Assembly (NCBI GenBank): GCA_009801015.1
Contig: VHZZ01002184.1
Span: 6,241 to 26,530, forward strand
DNA length: 20,290 bases
Source of the DNA: Silene noctiflora
Taxonomy: Eukaryota; Streptophyta; Magnoliopsida; Caryophyllales; Caryophyllaceae
Direction of reading: 5' to 3'
Shown here: in pieces, positions 9,804-19,420 of the stretch
Position numbering within the stretch: the first letter of the stretch is position 1
How the letters are laid out: each line of letters starts with the position of its first letter
Made by a program: the position numbers and the translations under genes
Notes under the pieces: model-generated
The model's database searches: none
Told to the model about the DNA's origin: nothing
Seen by the model: the letters and a program-made list of their open reading frames with translations, nothing else

Positions 9804-12598
9804 TCATCTCTTGCTTCCTAAACATTGCCCTTCAAGATGCTCTCTTCTTGCTGCTAAATCTTGCAAAATCGCGCTACAAGCCTCCCTTAAGCGGGACGTG
9901 CTACCAGTAGACATTGTAGGACTAGCAACACCTTGAAAGGATGGTAACCTCTGAGATTTGACGGGATTATATCTCTTGAATTCATCGTTTTTATCATTGC
10001 TTTCACCATTTTCACAAACTTCCGACTTTTCCTTGATAGACATGTTACCGTTAACCTTCAGGTTTGCAGCAGTGAAGTCCCATTCTATGCCATTTGAAGT
10101 GTCTCTCTGTAAGCATATACTTTCCCATTGAATTTTTTCTGAAAGTGATCTCCGTCCCTTGAATACTTCGTCTACTGAATCCCTTCTAGAATCAGCCTGA
10201 CCCGTTTCATTCTGCACGAAGCTCCACTTATAGCATTTGTTGCTATTGTCCATGTTTAATTCGATTGAATGCAGCTCGCTGTCGCTGGAGTCATCTTCAC
10301 CATCACTTTGTTCATTTTTCCGTTCTCCATCATCTAATCCGCTTTCTTTATTATCACCACTTTTCAAGTTGATTCCTAGCTCGGTTCTTAATCTCTCTAA
10401 AGCCTCGTTTTTCTCCTCATATTCATACCGAGCTTCTTCAAGTTTCATTTGAACTCTCTCCTCACGTAACACATCAGCCAATTGAAGCATTTGCCGTTCT
10501 TTCTCAACCTCTTCTCGTGCTTTCTCCGACTCTTTCTTAAGTTCCTCCACTTCAATCCTCTCTTCTCCTATACCTCTCGCTAACTCGTCACAAGTTTGCT
10601 CCAATATCTCCCTCGCCCTCCGCTCTCCATCAAGCTCCTTCATTGCTCTTCCAAAATGATCCCTAGTATCTGCCAACTCCGCCCCAAGTTTCTTATTCAG
10701 TCTCTCAGCTTGCCTCCTCAGCTTTCTCTCAATCTCAATCTCCCTCGTCAGAGTCGAAACTGCCTCCTTAATCTTATGTCTTTCTCTACTCTTCCAAGCC
10801 GCCTTTTCCTCAGCAAACTCCTTCAAAAGCGTTTCCATCTGATTACAATCAAACCGCTGCTCTTGAATCAACTGATCTACTTGCAGCCTGGCACGATCTA
10901 ACTCAACCCTTAAAGCCGAGACTATAGTCAGCCTCGACGATTGCTCCTCCTCATGCGACATAATCCGAAACAAAACTTTTACAAGCTCTTTTGAAGCAAT
11001 CAGACTGTTGTTCACATCCTTCAACCGGCTTTCCACATTCAGATTGTTCTCTCCTGAAGCGCGGTTCGAAACCTGCATGATTGCATCAAGAAATAGCCTC
11101 ATGTTTTATCCATCATCCTAAGATTCCTAAACTCATTGTCAGCCAAAAGTGCTCAACAATATCACAGGTGGTCCAAAAAGCACTACTACTCCAAATTATT
11201 ACCCTAAAATTATACAAAAATTGACATTAATGACAATATCATACTATCATTCTCAACACAAATCATAATCACTAATCATCACAAACTTGTGACGGGCACC
11301 TGCTTGTCACGTCTCAGAACCCTGTTTCCTATTTAACATTATTTAAATCGGGTTTGAAAATTTGTGATGTGAAAACAAACACTTCATTGTCAAACAAAGG
11401 ATGACAAATTGAAAATTATTAAAATTAAAATGTTTAAAAACTTTATTATATTAATAATAATAAACTGAAAAATTGTCAGTGTGAACAGTAAGTACCTCTA
11501 TAGGTTGTAGCCCACCTGCCATATACTCTGTGATCTGAAGCTTTTGTGAAGTTGCTGAAGATCTTCTTCTGTGACTTCCCACTTTTGATCCAACAATCTT
11601 CTGCAAATCATCACATTAATCATTTCATTAAACATTTCTATCAAAATCCAACTCCTAATCATTAAAAACACTAAAATAATACGTGGTTTGTAGGTTATCA
11701 CGTATACTCTGAATTTAACCAGTAAGCAACAACCAAGATAAATTCCCTTGAATCTTATTTCGTACTTCTTCCGCCCAGATCAATAGTTATTTATTGTTTT
11801 TGTCACATGGACAACATTTCCTTTTTTTTTGCATAATTATAATTTTGATGCTAACAAATTTCAAACATTTTTATAATGGACTCTCCGACCCAACAACTTT
11901 ATCAGCTAAATTAGTCAAAACATAGGACAAGACTAGAAGAAACATACTCCCCCACTTATAATAATAGTATAATACCAACACATGACTGTATTTGGGTCGA
12001 CTAACATAAATCATCATCATCCTCGTAAATTAAACAAAACAAAAACAGTAATTAAATTTCTAACCTCACAAACAGGACTACGATGAGGAAATTGATCCAA
12101 CATCAACTGTTGTTGATGTAATTTTTCAGAACTTTTCCTTCCTCTTTTTTCTTCAAAAATATCATCTTTTTTTACCCCATTAGGTGAATGCATCCCATTA
12201 ATTTCCCATAAACTTGCTGCTAATTTCCTTGCTGAAAGTGCTTCCTTCCCTTTATTATTACCATTACCATAATTATTACTATTATTATTACCATGGTAAT
12301 TATTATTATTATTATTATGGTAGTTGTTATTAGTACCATCTTCAAAATTACACATTTTTTGCATAGGAGACTTTGAACCTGCAGCCATAATTACCTTCCA
12401 AGTAGGTAAAACTGGTGTATTACTAGTAGAACAGTAATTATTTTTATTTACCCTTTTACCCAACAAAACTACCCTTTTATTAAATTTATAATTTTTCACT
12501 ATTGATGAAGAAGTTGATGAATTTGAAGATACCCTTTTCCTTATTCTACAATGCCCACTTCTTGTAATTTTTTCCTCATAAAATCTTGGCATTTTCAA
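9804..12598 (-). CDS. USO1-like / BRANCHLESS TRICHOME-related coiled-coil protein, 635 aa
   Basis: Three exons are read on the reverse strand: 12598-12065 (178 codons), 11600-11496 (35 codons) and 11072-9804 (422 codons plus stop), all phase 0. Donors are GAG|GTTAGA and GAG|GTACTT; acceptors are gatttgCAG and atcatgCAG. Residues 122-134 carry SARKLAASLWEIN, a hallmark of the plant family that includes At5g41620, At1g64180 and At1g50660. The 'RSPVCE|KIVGSK' junction matches the family's exon border. Residues 229-260 hold RLKDVNNSLIASKELVKVL, and 265-446 form a long heptad-rich coiled coil (SALRVELDRARLQVDQLI, ERKLRRQAERLNKKLG, EKERQMLQLADVLREERVQM). The tail is acidic and Ser-rich and ends LREACSAILQDLAARREHLE. 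Length matches the family's roughly 600 residues. The family is structural and cytoskeleton-linked; BLT itself acts in trichome branching, but the role of this member is unknown. Residues 90-116 are Asn-rich. The gene looks intact and is convergent with the five-exon gene. Confidence 0.92.
11103..11495 (-). other. Intron 2 of the coiled-coil gene
   Basis: The intron spans 11495-11073 on the reverse strand, from donor GTACTT to acceptor ...atgcaatcatgCAG. AT-rich; no other feature seen. Confidence 0.8.
11601..12064 (-). other. Intron 1 of the coiled-coil gene
   Basis: The intron runs from donor GTTAGA (12064) to acceptor ttaatgtgatgatttgCAG (11601). A better-looking donor GTGAGG lies three bases earlier in the exon, but using it puts a TAA at the junction, so GTTAGA is the frame-keeping choice. 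T-rich at 11819-11830; no other feature seen. Confidence 0.75.
12251..12335 (-). repeat. ATT/AAT trinucleotide repeat encoding an Asn-rich tract
   Basis: Runs of (tta/att)n interrupted by ccat/ggta are read on the reverse strand as AAT/AAC codons with scattered His, Tyr, Gly and Ser (residues 90-116 of the coiled-coil protein). All repeat steps are multiples of three, so the frame is kept. It contains a 14-bp palindrome centred on CCATGG (12294-12299). Confidence 0.85.
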
Positions 12599-13140
12599 TA
12601 TTATTTTCTCTCAAATATTTTTCAATGTTGCTTCTTACTACTACTACTATGATCATATCCCTTCTCTTGTAAAACAGATATTCCCGTCTTAAATAAGAAT
12701 TTATGTTTATGTATACGCCAAACTTTATATGAAAATAATGATACTATATAATATAAAAAAATATACAAAATAATGTAATAACTATGTAAAGGAGATAAAA
12801 ATGTTAACCCTACTACCCTACATTTGGAAACTTTAGAAAGAATAGAATTTTGGGATGAATAAATAAAATTTGGGAGTTTAATTTGCTTTGTTTTTATTTT
12901 TATTTTGAAGATTTGTTTTTTTAGGAGTTTTTTTTTAGAGAGAGAAAGGAGGAGTAGAGTAGAGTAGAGAGAGAAGTAAGTGTAACTTTTAATGGCTTGA
13001 TTAAAATAAATAAATAAGTTGGTTTTAAAGGGGAAAAAGAGGGTGAGGATGTGGCATACACGTGAGCTAAGAAGGACGGGACGTGTGAGTCGAGGGGTTA
13101 TGAAATGTGAGATATCGATCAATACGATATGATTTTTGTT
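12599..13140 (-). promoter_or_regulatory. Leader and promoter region of the coiled-coil gene
   Basis: Upstream of the ATG at 12598, the reverse strand carries a pyrimidine-rich tract (CTTCTCTCTCTAC repeats, complement of 12937-12976), typical of plant 5' leaders and of GAGA-binding BPC sites. An A/T-only stretch at about 13003-13018 could act as a TATA region. A G-box CACGTG lies at 13059-13064. A reverse open frame over 12622-13143 is low-complexity and shows no protein features. Confidence 0.45.
12937..12976 (-). promoter_or_regulatory. Pyrimidine-rich (CT)n leader tract
   Basis: The plus strand is purine-only apart from a few T (agagagagaaaggagg..tagagtagagtagagagagaag). On the gene's strand this is a CT tract about 340 bp before the start codon. 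Such tracts mark transcription starts (Y-patch) or GAGA elements in plants. Confidence 0.5.
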
Positions 13141-13384
13141 CAAGACGGTTTTAATTTAGGACGGGTTTTACACCCGATTAAAATAAAGATGAAAATATAG
13201 AAGATTTTATTTCTTTCCGTTTTTGTCCTTCAATCTTTTTCAACGGATATCAAATGCTCGTACTTGGAGGACTCGAACTACATTTCAATTATGAATTATT
13301 AAGAAGTAACACTGTAATAGAGAGAAGAAATGAAGAATAGTAAACTGAAAAGTTCCTAGTTCACTTTATTACTTGTATAGCTTT
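13141..13384. other. Intergenic, nothing specific
   Basis: AT-rich sequence with no coding signal, repeat terminus or RNA gene that I can support. Confidence 0.4.
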
Positions 13385-13575
13385 ATAAGATATATTGTTT
13401 TTGGAGTGAATCATCCGGTTTATATCCCGGATGCGAGTTGGGTAAGATTAATAGGGCGGTAAAACTCTTTTTTCATGAGTTTTAACATTGCTATATTTTC
13501 AAGGCTCGAATACGAGACTTCTGGTTAAGTTAAAACAACCCTTTATCAGTTGATTTAAGTGTTCATGGGTGCTTT
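13385..13575 (-). mobile_element. SINE-like tRNA-derived retroposon
   Basis: Read on the reverse strand, TCAACTGATAAAGGG (about 13539-13553) sits where a pol III A box is expected. GTATTCGAGCC (13503-13513) resembles the B box GGTTCGANTCC, about 30 bp downstream. The text between (AACCAGAAGTCTC) and after (TTGAAAATATAGCAATG) continues without coding signal to about 13385, where AT-rich sequence begins. The A-box/B-box layout and about 190-bp length fit plant SINEs. The 3' tail and target-site duplication are unclear, and the 5' end is approximate. Confidence 0.5.
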
Positions 13576-14043
13576 AAACATATATATTATAAATGGATTC
13601 TAAGTTATAACAAATGGATGATATACAAAAAAGTGATGGTTTGAATAATTTACACCCTCATTGTAAATTATTCTCATTTACAACGGTCCTAAACAAGAAT
13701 TTATGAATCGTTTTAGACCAGACTAACATAATTGAATTCAAATGTATTTTATCATTTATGTAACGTAAGCAGAGGCATTTTGAGTGTGTATGTGATGTTG
13801 CAGTTTGATATGTCTCATCTTTATTGCTGTTGTGTAGAATGTGTTCTGTACATCATAACAGGTAACTCTACCAAGTTCGAAATAACGTATTTGAATTCTT
13901 AAATTACCTTTCATTTATTACTAGCACATTTATTATTTGGAAGAATTTAACTTGGTTAAGAAATGCATTTAATGTTCCCTATGATGTGGCTAGCCAATCT
14001 TATTTTTGAGCTACTTTCACAATAGTTTAGGCTTATATCGAGT
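13576..14043. other. Intergenic, nothing specific
   Basis: AT-rich non-coding sequence. I see no supported gene, RNA or repeat end. Confidence 0.4.
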
Positions 14044-14550
14044 ATGTATCAGCCTAGTAACATTGGAGTTGGATTTGGGTCGGGTTATATCCGGTCAGCC
14101 TATCTTTTTAAATCGGTTCAGGTTTGGATAGGGACATTATCGGGTCGGGTAATTTCATGTCAAATGATGTGCCGAGTCGGGTCTGGTTTGGGCTACACAT
14201 CGATGCGGGCTGGCCAGAAAACACTAGCCATGCTCCTTGACCGAGCACAATAATCCCCAGCCTGCTGACCGGCTCCAACCCGCATGGCCGATATCATCTA
14301 TTCGGGCCATGGTCGGATTCTCTCCTTCCCAACCCACACTGCCCAGCCTTCCAGCCACTTCGCCCAACCGAGTTAGTCTGGGGCCATCACTCCCCAGCCT
14401 GACCCGCCACAACCCATCCCTTGGTGTGGGCTCGGGCTCACCCCCTCCCAACTCTGGCGGCTCCGACGCTCTCTATCCCGGCCCACAGTCCAGGTCTATT
14501 TATCGGTGCGACACAGACACGCTAGATGGTAAAAGAGTTCGTTTTTCCTA
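14044..14550. repeat. GC-rich island, probably transposon-derived
   Basis: About 14070-14210 is made of degenerate gggtcggg/ccggt words. About 14220-14500 is strikingly C-rich on the plus strand, with repeated 'cccagcct' (three copies, about 14257, 14341 and 14393) and gcccg/ggcc words. Overlapping open frames on both strands (14237-14551 forward, 14224-14451 reverse) exist because the segment is GC-rich and stop-poor; neither encodes recognisable motifs. The flanks are ordinary AT-rich sequence, so this looks inserted. Confidence 0.4.
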
Positions 14551-15809
14551 GATTGCAATATAGAAAACGGAGATCCGAAACTTATACATATGACTTGAAA
14601 TATTTCCGTTTTAACCATTATGCTGGAATCTCATCGGTATAATATACTCTCATTTATAACTCACAATTCCCCTCTTGTACAAATGCATTAACTACCTGCA
14701 AAGGGTAGGGAATAGTCCCCAAGATTTAGCAAATATGAGAAGGGTACATTTACACACAATGGGGGAAGATTTCAAGTGTTATAACCTAAATTTTACAGGT
14801 ACCATTTAAAACGTAGAGTTAGGCAAGAACAAGATGAGTCGAAAGAGTAATTGTCCTTTATTTTTGAGGACATTTTTCTCACAAAATTACAAGGCAGACA
14901 ACTTACAGCCCACGAGGGTCTTGGTCCCACTCACTAGCATCCTCTATTGCTCATAATTTTTATTTGCACTTAAAATATGATTCGTTGGGATTTTTAGAGT
15001 GTTATTTGCTGTTGTTTTTGGATTTCAATTATGTAATGTTCACTTGACAGTGAGGATTATTGAGGGAGGTCCTCCATGAAGCTAGTAATCGAGTCATTTG
15101 GGTCAGGTTTTGAGGTATGGGGTCATTTATGTTTGATACAGGTTAAGATTATGACAGTTTTAACGTAATTTTAACTTATACGACATGGTTGTATGAATAA
15201 GCTCATATCATTGTTATATTTTTCATTTTGTAGTAGAGTTAATGACTTGGTTGTGTAGATGGGGTCGTCTTACACAAGACTTGCTATCTTGTTAAGTTAA
15301 TGACTTAGGCAATAAGCCTTTTTTTGGAGTAGTTGATGTGTACTTGTGCTAACAAATTTCAAACCCGTATTATAAACACCGCCTAGCAATTTCACCATCT
15401 ACATTGATTGACTATGTCGAATGTTCTGTATTTTAATTTTCTAAGCTTGGGCACGCCTAAAATACAAAGAAATAAGGCTGAAATGCAGGAATTGCTTATT
15501 CACGCTTAAGCATGGCACGACACGCTATGAGTCGTGGGCCATGCCCGACTGCCATTTCCATTTTTGCCTGGATTGTTGAATTTTCCCCTATAGGCACTTT
15601 GAACCGGCAAGAGGCATGACACACTTTCATCTCCAATCCTATGAGACAAGCCAATACTATAAGACCAATCCAAAAAATGAGTAACAATCTAAATTACCCG
15701 TATTATTTATATAAAATTTTGTTTATTCTAATGATTTTACGTTAATAATAAACATATTTAAATTATGAATTCTAAACTTAAGATGATTTATAAGCATCCT
15801 TATAAAATA
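14551..15809. other. Intergenic, repeat-like fragments only
   Basis: Non-coding. At 15505-15545 the words gcatggcacgacacgc and gtcgtgggccatgcc form an imperfect inverted arrangement of a kind common in plant repeats. I see no gene. Confidence 0.4.
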
Positions 15810-16004
15810 CTCCCTCTTATTCTATATTTTCTTCCCTATTTCCTTATTCGGTTATTCAGGTTTTCTTCCCTATTTCTTTTCTTGGATGATTTGTGTGGCC
15901 TAAATTAATTCTTATATGGGGTAACGTGTTTTGTGTGGTCCAAATTGACTTTCTTATTTATTGTATAAAAAGAAAAGGGAAAGAAAATATAGAATATGAG
16001 GAAG
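15810..16004. mobile_element. Stowaway-like MITE, 195 bp, with TA target duplication
   Basis: The left end CTCCCTCTTATTCTATATTT continues TTCTTCCC; the right end, reverse-complemented, reads CTTCCTCATATTCTATATTT continuing TCTTTCCC. That gives terminal inverted repeats of about 28 bp with few mismatches. TA flanks both sides (15808-15809 and 16005-16006). The CTCCCTC terminus, TA target, small size and lack of coding match Stowaway (Tc1/mariner-type) MITEs. The interior has a second imperfect cttccctatttc/gaaaagggaaag pair. Confidence 0.88.
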
Positions 16005-16006
16005 TA

Positions 16007-16409
16007 GAGACTATTAAAATAGATTTTTCAAATACCCTTTTTGAATGAACATAAGTTGGTCTTATCATTTGTTTAAACTACACAAATTGTTAAATAATGT
16101 GTTGATATATTTGGATTTCAAAAAATAATGGTAGTATGACAGTGAATTTAGGGTGGCCGTACCGAATGGGGCCATGATATATATCCTGACCCCATCGTAT
16201 GTACCCTTTTAAGTCAGTAAGTTGGCCCTCATGGCAGTGCAACCTCCCCTCTCTTTTCTAGTACTAACTCTTCTTCTATATTAAATGCCTACAAATTAAT
16301 TCTAGATTCAATTTCTCATTTTTTGTTGAGTTATTTCCCTAACCTGGTAATTAAATGTCACATTAATTATTCTCCAACTTTGAGAAAAGGATATAACTTG
16401 CGGCGGAAC
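16007..16409. other. Intergenic, nothing specific
   Basis: AT-rich non-coding sequence between the MITE and the duplicated module. No feature supported. Confidence 0.4.
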
Positions 16410-16682
16410 TACCGAGATAAGTAGGGTCACTCGCTTCGTTTGAAAAGAAAAATGTGAAACTTTTGGTAATTTTTGTTTATCTTGTGTATTACTTCGTGGA
16501 GGACACTAACACCAACTATTACCGAGAAAAGTAGGGTCACTCGCTTCGTTAAAAATTATATCGTGTAATTTTTGTTTATCTCCAACTATTTACTAATTCA
16601 CGTTGATTTAGTTTTTTCAATCCCAAGGACACTAACTTCAAATTTTAATTCAGCCACATAATATAACTTCGTGGAGTGTGTA
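16410..16682. repeat. Duplicated 31-bp module with satellite copies of shorter words
   Basis: A 31-bp word (taccgaga-aagtagggtca then ctcgcttcgtt) occurs at 16410-16440 and 16520-16550 with one mismatch. Downstream of each comes taatttttgtttatct (16468-16482 and 16566-16581). 'ggacactaac' occurs at 16501-16510 and 16606-16615, and 'acttcgtggag' at 16491-16501 and 16667-16677. The order suggests a segmental tandem duplication of about 110 bp, later rearranged. Confidence 0.7.
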
Positions 16683-17376
16683 CAAATGAGCCAAATGTTA
16701 TTTTAAAAGGAAAAAACCGAGAAATTGTAAATCGTACCCGCACCACCTAGGGTGAGACATGTTTGATCCTTACTATCAGGCCCTAACATTCGACGACCCA
16801 TTTCTAGGCCGGTGTCACGGTTCGGTACTGTGAGCCGGAATGTGGCGCGTACCCGTACCGTGTCTAATCTCACGATAAGAATGCAAGCGAGAGCGTTAAG
16901 CACTAGTGAGGGATCGCCCACTAGTACATTCNTAATCGGTCTCGGTTTGCGTGTGTCGGGATCCTAGTCTCGATCATCAACGGTCGACACACACATGCTC
17001 GTTAGTAAGAATGAAGGCAACAATGCATAAGAATGCAAGCAACGAGTAAATAAGAAAGCTTTTGGATGGGAAGCAGATTGATTGACTAGTACCTCCCATA
17101 GAGGCAAATTTGATATTTCTTGTCTGGTAGTATGAAACATTGATTGTGCAGAATAGCGATACGTTTTCTAAACGCTTAAAAATGTATCTTAAACTAAGCG
17201 ACTACCTCCAAAATTCGACACGCAGAAAGTAATCTTGGAGTACTAATAGAATATGAAAAACAGAAACGAAAATACATAAGTGAAGAATAAAATCTAAGAG
17301 TTCGAAGTGAACGGAACACGCACGCAACTTCAGGGATTATGAGGCTAAAATTGCGGCTAACATGCGGCTCCTTACA
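16683..17376 (-). mobile_element. Probable LTR and flank of the reverse-strand Ty3/gypsy element
   Basis: Directly after the polypurine tract (complement of 17377-17390) the reverse strand starts TGTAAGGAG, as LTRs do, so the 3' LTR should run from 17376 towards lower coordinates. The far end is not identifiable by eye. The 14-bp word ataagaatgcaagc is repeated at 16875-16888 and 17027-17040, and a tgtcacggttcgg..gtgagccgg stretch lies at 16814-16838. 16932 is N. Any reverse open frames here are short and without motifs. Confidence 0.45.
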
Positions 17377-17390
17377 CTCTCCCCCACCTA
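17377..17390 (-). other. Polypurine tract of the gypsy element
   Basis: The reverse strand reads TAGGTGGGGGAGAG immediately before TGTAAGG. A G-rich purine tract ending just before a TG LTR start is the plus-strand primer site of LTR retrotransposons. Confidence 0.7.
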
Positions 17391-17434
17391 ATCTGTTGCC
17401 GTCCTCAACAACTCTTGAAATCTGTAGGGCTGGA

Positions 17435-18171
17435 TCAGTCGGCTGATGTCGCTGGAAGTTGGTTGGAACGGATGTTGGCACGCTTGCTCTTGTTGCGAGT
17501 GGGATCTTCAGGATCTGGATGGTAAGGCTTTAAGCAACTCACATGAAAGACAGGGTGACACTTCATCCAGGCAGGACGGTCGAGCTTGTATGCTACTTCC
17601 GTAATCTGCTTGATCACTTGGATGGAGCCTTCATACTTTCGCATCGGTCGCTTGTCTCGTCCCCGAAGGAATTTCATCTGATCCTTGTTTAACTTCACCA
17701 TGACCATGGCACCAACATTGAATTCACGGGGCGTCTGGTTCTCATCTGCCCACTTCTTCATACGGCAGGAGGCTTTCGCCAAATAAGCTCGGGTAATCTC
17801 GGCATTCACGTTACATTCTCTAGCAAACTCGTGTGCTTTCTTTTTCCGGTCGGTGTAGGTATCTGCAACAGTGGGAGGCAGCAACGACATCTGATCTGTC
17901 ACAAGCCCAAACAGGCTCTTGTTGGAAGAGGAGCTCGTTTGAGCGTTAAAACAAAATTGGGCAACATCAAGGAGTCTCACCCACGCCATCTGAGTTGCAC
18001 CCACAAAGTGTCGCAGGTATTCCTCCAACATACTATTGAAGCATTCTGCCTGGCCATCCGTTTGGGGATGATAGCTGGAGGATATCCGAAGATTCGACCC
18101 AAACAACTTGAACAACTCTCCTCAAAATACTCCCGTGAAGCGAGCATCGCGATCGCTGATTATACTCTAAG
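17435..18171 (-). pseudogene. Truncated Ty3/gypsy polyprotein, integrase C-terminal part
   Basis: The reverse frame starts abruptly with IISDRDARFTGVF (about 18168-18125), meets an in-frame TGA at 18124-18122, and continues through SSYHPQTDGQAECFNSMLEE (about 18070-18015), FNAQTSSSSNKS, a VMVKLNKDQM block and HPVFHVSCLKPYHPDPEDP, to a stop at 17435. The DRD-RF, HPQTDGQ and KY-G blocks are signatures of the gypsy integrase core and its C-terminal domain, which inserts element DNA into the host genome. No chromodomain follows; only about 45 bp separate the stop from the polypurine tract. Reverse transcriptase, RNase H and gag are absent. Dead by truncation and the internal stop. Confidence 0.9.
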
Positions 18172-18334
18172 TGTAATACCTCGTATTTTAGTATGGTCAA
18201 CGCAAGTCAAGCTGCATCTTTTAAACGTATTTCAAAATGAATTGTTTTACGAAACTGTTTTATATAAACTATTATTATTTCGTGAATTATATTTTGATAG
18301 TTACTTTGTATTTTATAATTATTTTATAAAATGA

Positions 18335-18445
18335 TATTCTATTTTATATTTCATATTTTGTAATTAATTGTATTTTCTATTTTATATTTATTTCCTATTT
18401 TATACTTATTCCATATTTTATACTTAATCCTTATTTAATAATTAT
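18335..18445 (+). repeat. AT-rich short tandem degeneracy in the LTR
   Basis: Repeated variants of ttcctattttatacttatt occur about five times with a period near 18-20 bp. Likely replication slippage in AT-rich LTR sequence. Confidence 0.6.
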
Positions 18446-18623
18446 AAATCCTATTTTCTTTCCTAATCACATATGGGCCGAAATTCCGAAAATTTATAAT
18501 GATAATTATGGTTTATTAATTTTATAAATTAAGTAATATTAATAATGATAATAAATAATACTCGTAGTTTCCTAAAAGATTTAATGAAGTTCTATTTCTC
18601 CCAAATTCTCTATTTTATTCTAC

Positions 18624-18630
18624 TATAAAT
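18624..18630 (+). promoter_or_regulatory. TATA box of the LTR-like sequence
   Basis: TATAAAT in the context ctacTATAAATacccc, the canonical plant TATA context, 450 bp after the proposed LTR start. Transcription would begin near 18655-18665. Confidence 0.55.
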
Positions 18631-18849
18631 ACCCCATAATTTGACCTATTGTGTTGATAAATCAAGAAAGAATTTCAAAGTAATTTTCAGATTTCATAAG
18701 CCCTATTTTGCCTCAGACAAGTAAGTTATTAAACCGCCTTAAAATCGTATATATTAATTCGTTTATTTACCTTGCGCGCACACCGTCTTAGGCTAATAAT
18801 ATCTTCGTTTATGCTTGACCTTGGACCAAAGTAATTGACCTAGGACGGA

Positions 18850-19420
18850 CTATGAACTACCGTGACCAAGTCAGACCGTAGTAGAGTCGTCGTGGACCGT
18901 CGTATAGGCTGTTAGTAGGGTGGCAGGTCGATGGTGTCGGGTTATGGGTGTAAACAGAGGACGGGTTTGGACCCCTTTTCGTGACTAACTTGACTTGGGT
19001 TTGGGATGATTAGTCTTGGGAGGTTGAGTTTAGTCTAGCGGTAAGGTCGTTGGTGGCTACTGGCGGCGGCGGTGGCCGAAGCAAGAGAAATTCGTTTACG
19101 TTGCGGGTTTTCGGGTTGTAGTTTAAGACGAATTGTATGTGGTGTATGAGGTTTGTCGTGGCAAGGGTAAGGTGTGGTTGTCCGTGGGCAGTATTCGGTC
19201 TTAGGGGTGGTGCTTTGGTGGTTAGTGGTGGTGCTTGGTGGTTTTTACGTAAAACAGGGGAGTAGGGGTGTGTGCGGGTGTTTGTTGGTTGTGGAGAAGA
19301 CGATGACGAGATTGTGGTGGCTTAGGCAGCCGTGGTGGTCTGGACAGTATGGCGAGGGTGGTTGTCGGGGTTAGACGTGAGTTGGGGTAGTGGTGTTTGT
19401 AGGTATACGGTGAGTGTTGG
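18850..19420 (+). other. G/T-skewed interior of the LTR-like element
   Basis: The plus strand has many GG and GGTGG words and few C. Examples are ggcggcggcggtggcc (about 19061-19076), ggtggttagtggtggtgc and ggagtaggggtgtgtgcggg. A stop-poor forward stretch at 19174-19374 results from this composition and encodes only a V/W/G-rich sequence without motifs. Confidence 0.6.

Noticed and set aside
10237..10901. Two forward open frames, Ser/Leu-rich
   Set aside because: They are antisense to the coiled-coil exon, whose family motifs are on the reverse strand.
12622..13143. 173-codon reverse open frame upstream of the coiled-coil gene
   Set aside because: Low-complexity Lys/Ile/Phe/Ser-rich text over a leader/promoter region, with no motif. 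A separate protein ending just before the gene's start is unlikely.
13503..13513. Possible tRNA gene around a B-box-like word
   Set aside because: No acceptor-stem pairing or anticodon arm can be built; the A/B boxes fit a SINE better.
14224..14551. Overlapping forward and reverse Pro/Gly-rich open frames
   Set aside because: A GC-rich segment is stop-poor on both strands; no recognisable protein features.
16703..16921. 72-codon reverse open frame
   Set aside because: It lies in retroelement-derived sequence with no motif; too short and featureless to call.
17831..18334. 167-codon forward open frame
   Set aside because: It is mostly antisense to the gypsy integrase and runs across the proposed insertion junction.
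19174..19374. 66-codon forward open frame, Val/Trp/Gly-rich
   Set aside because: Composition artefact of the G/T-rich LTR interior.
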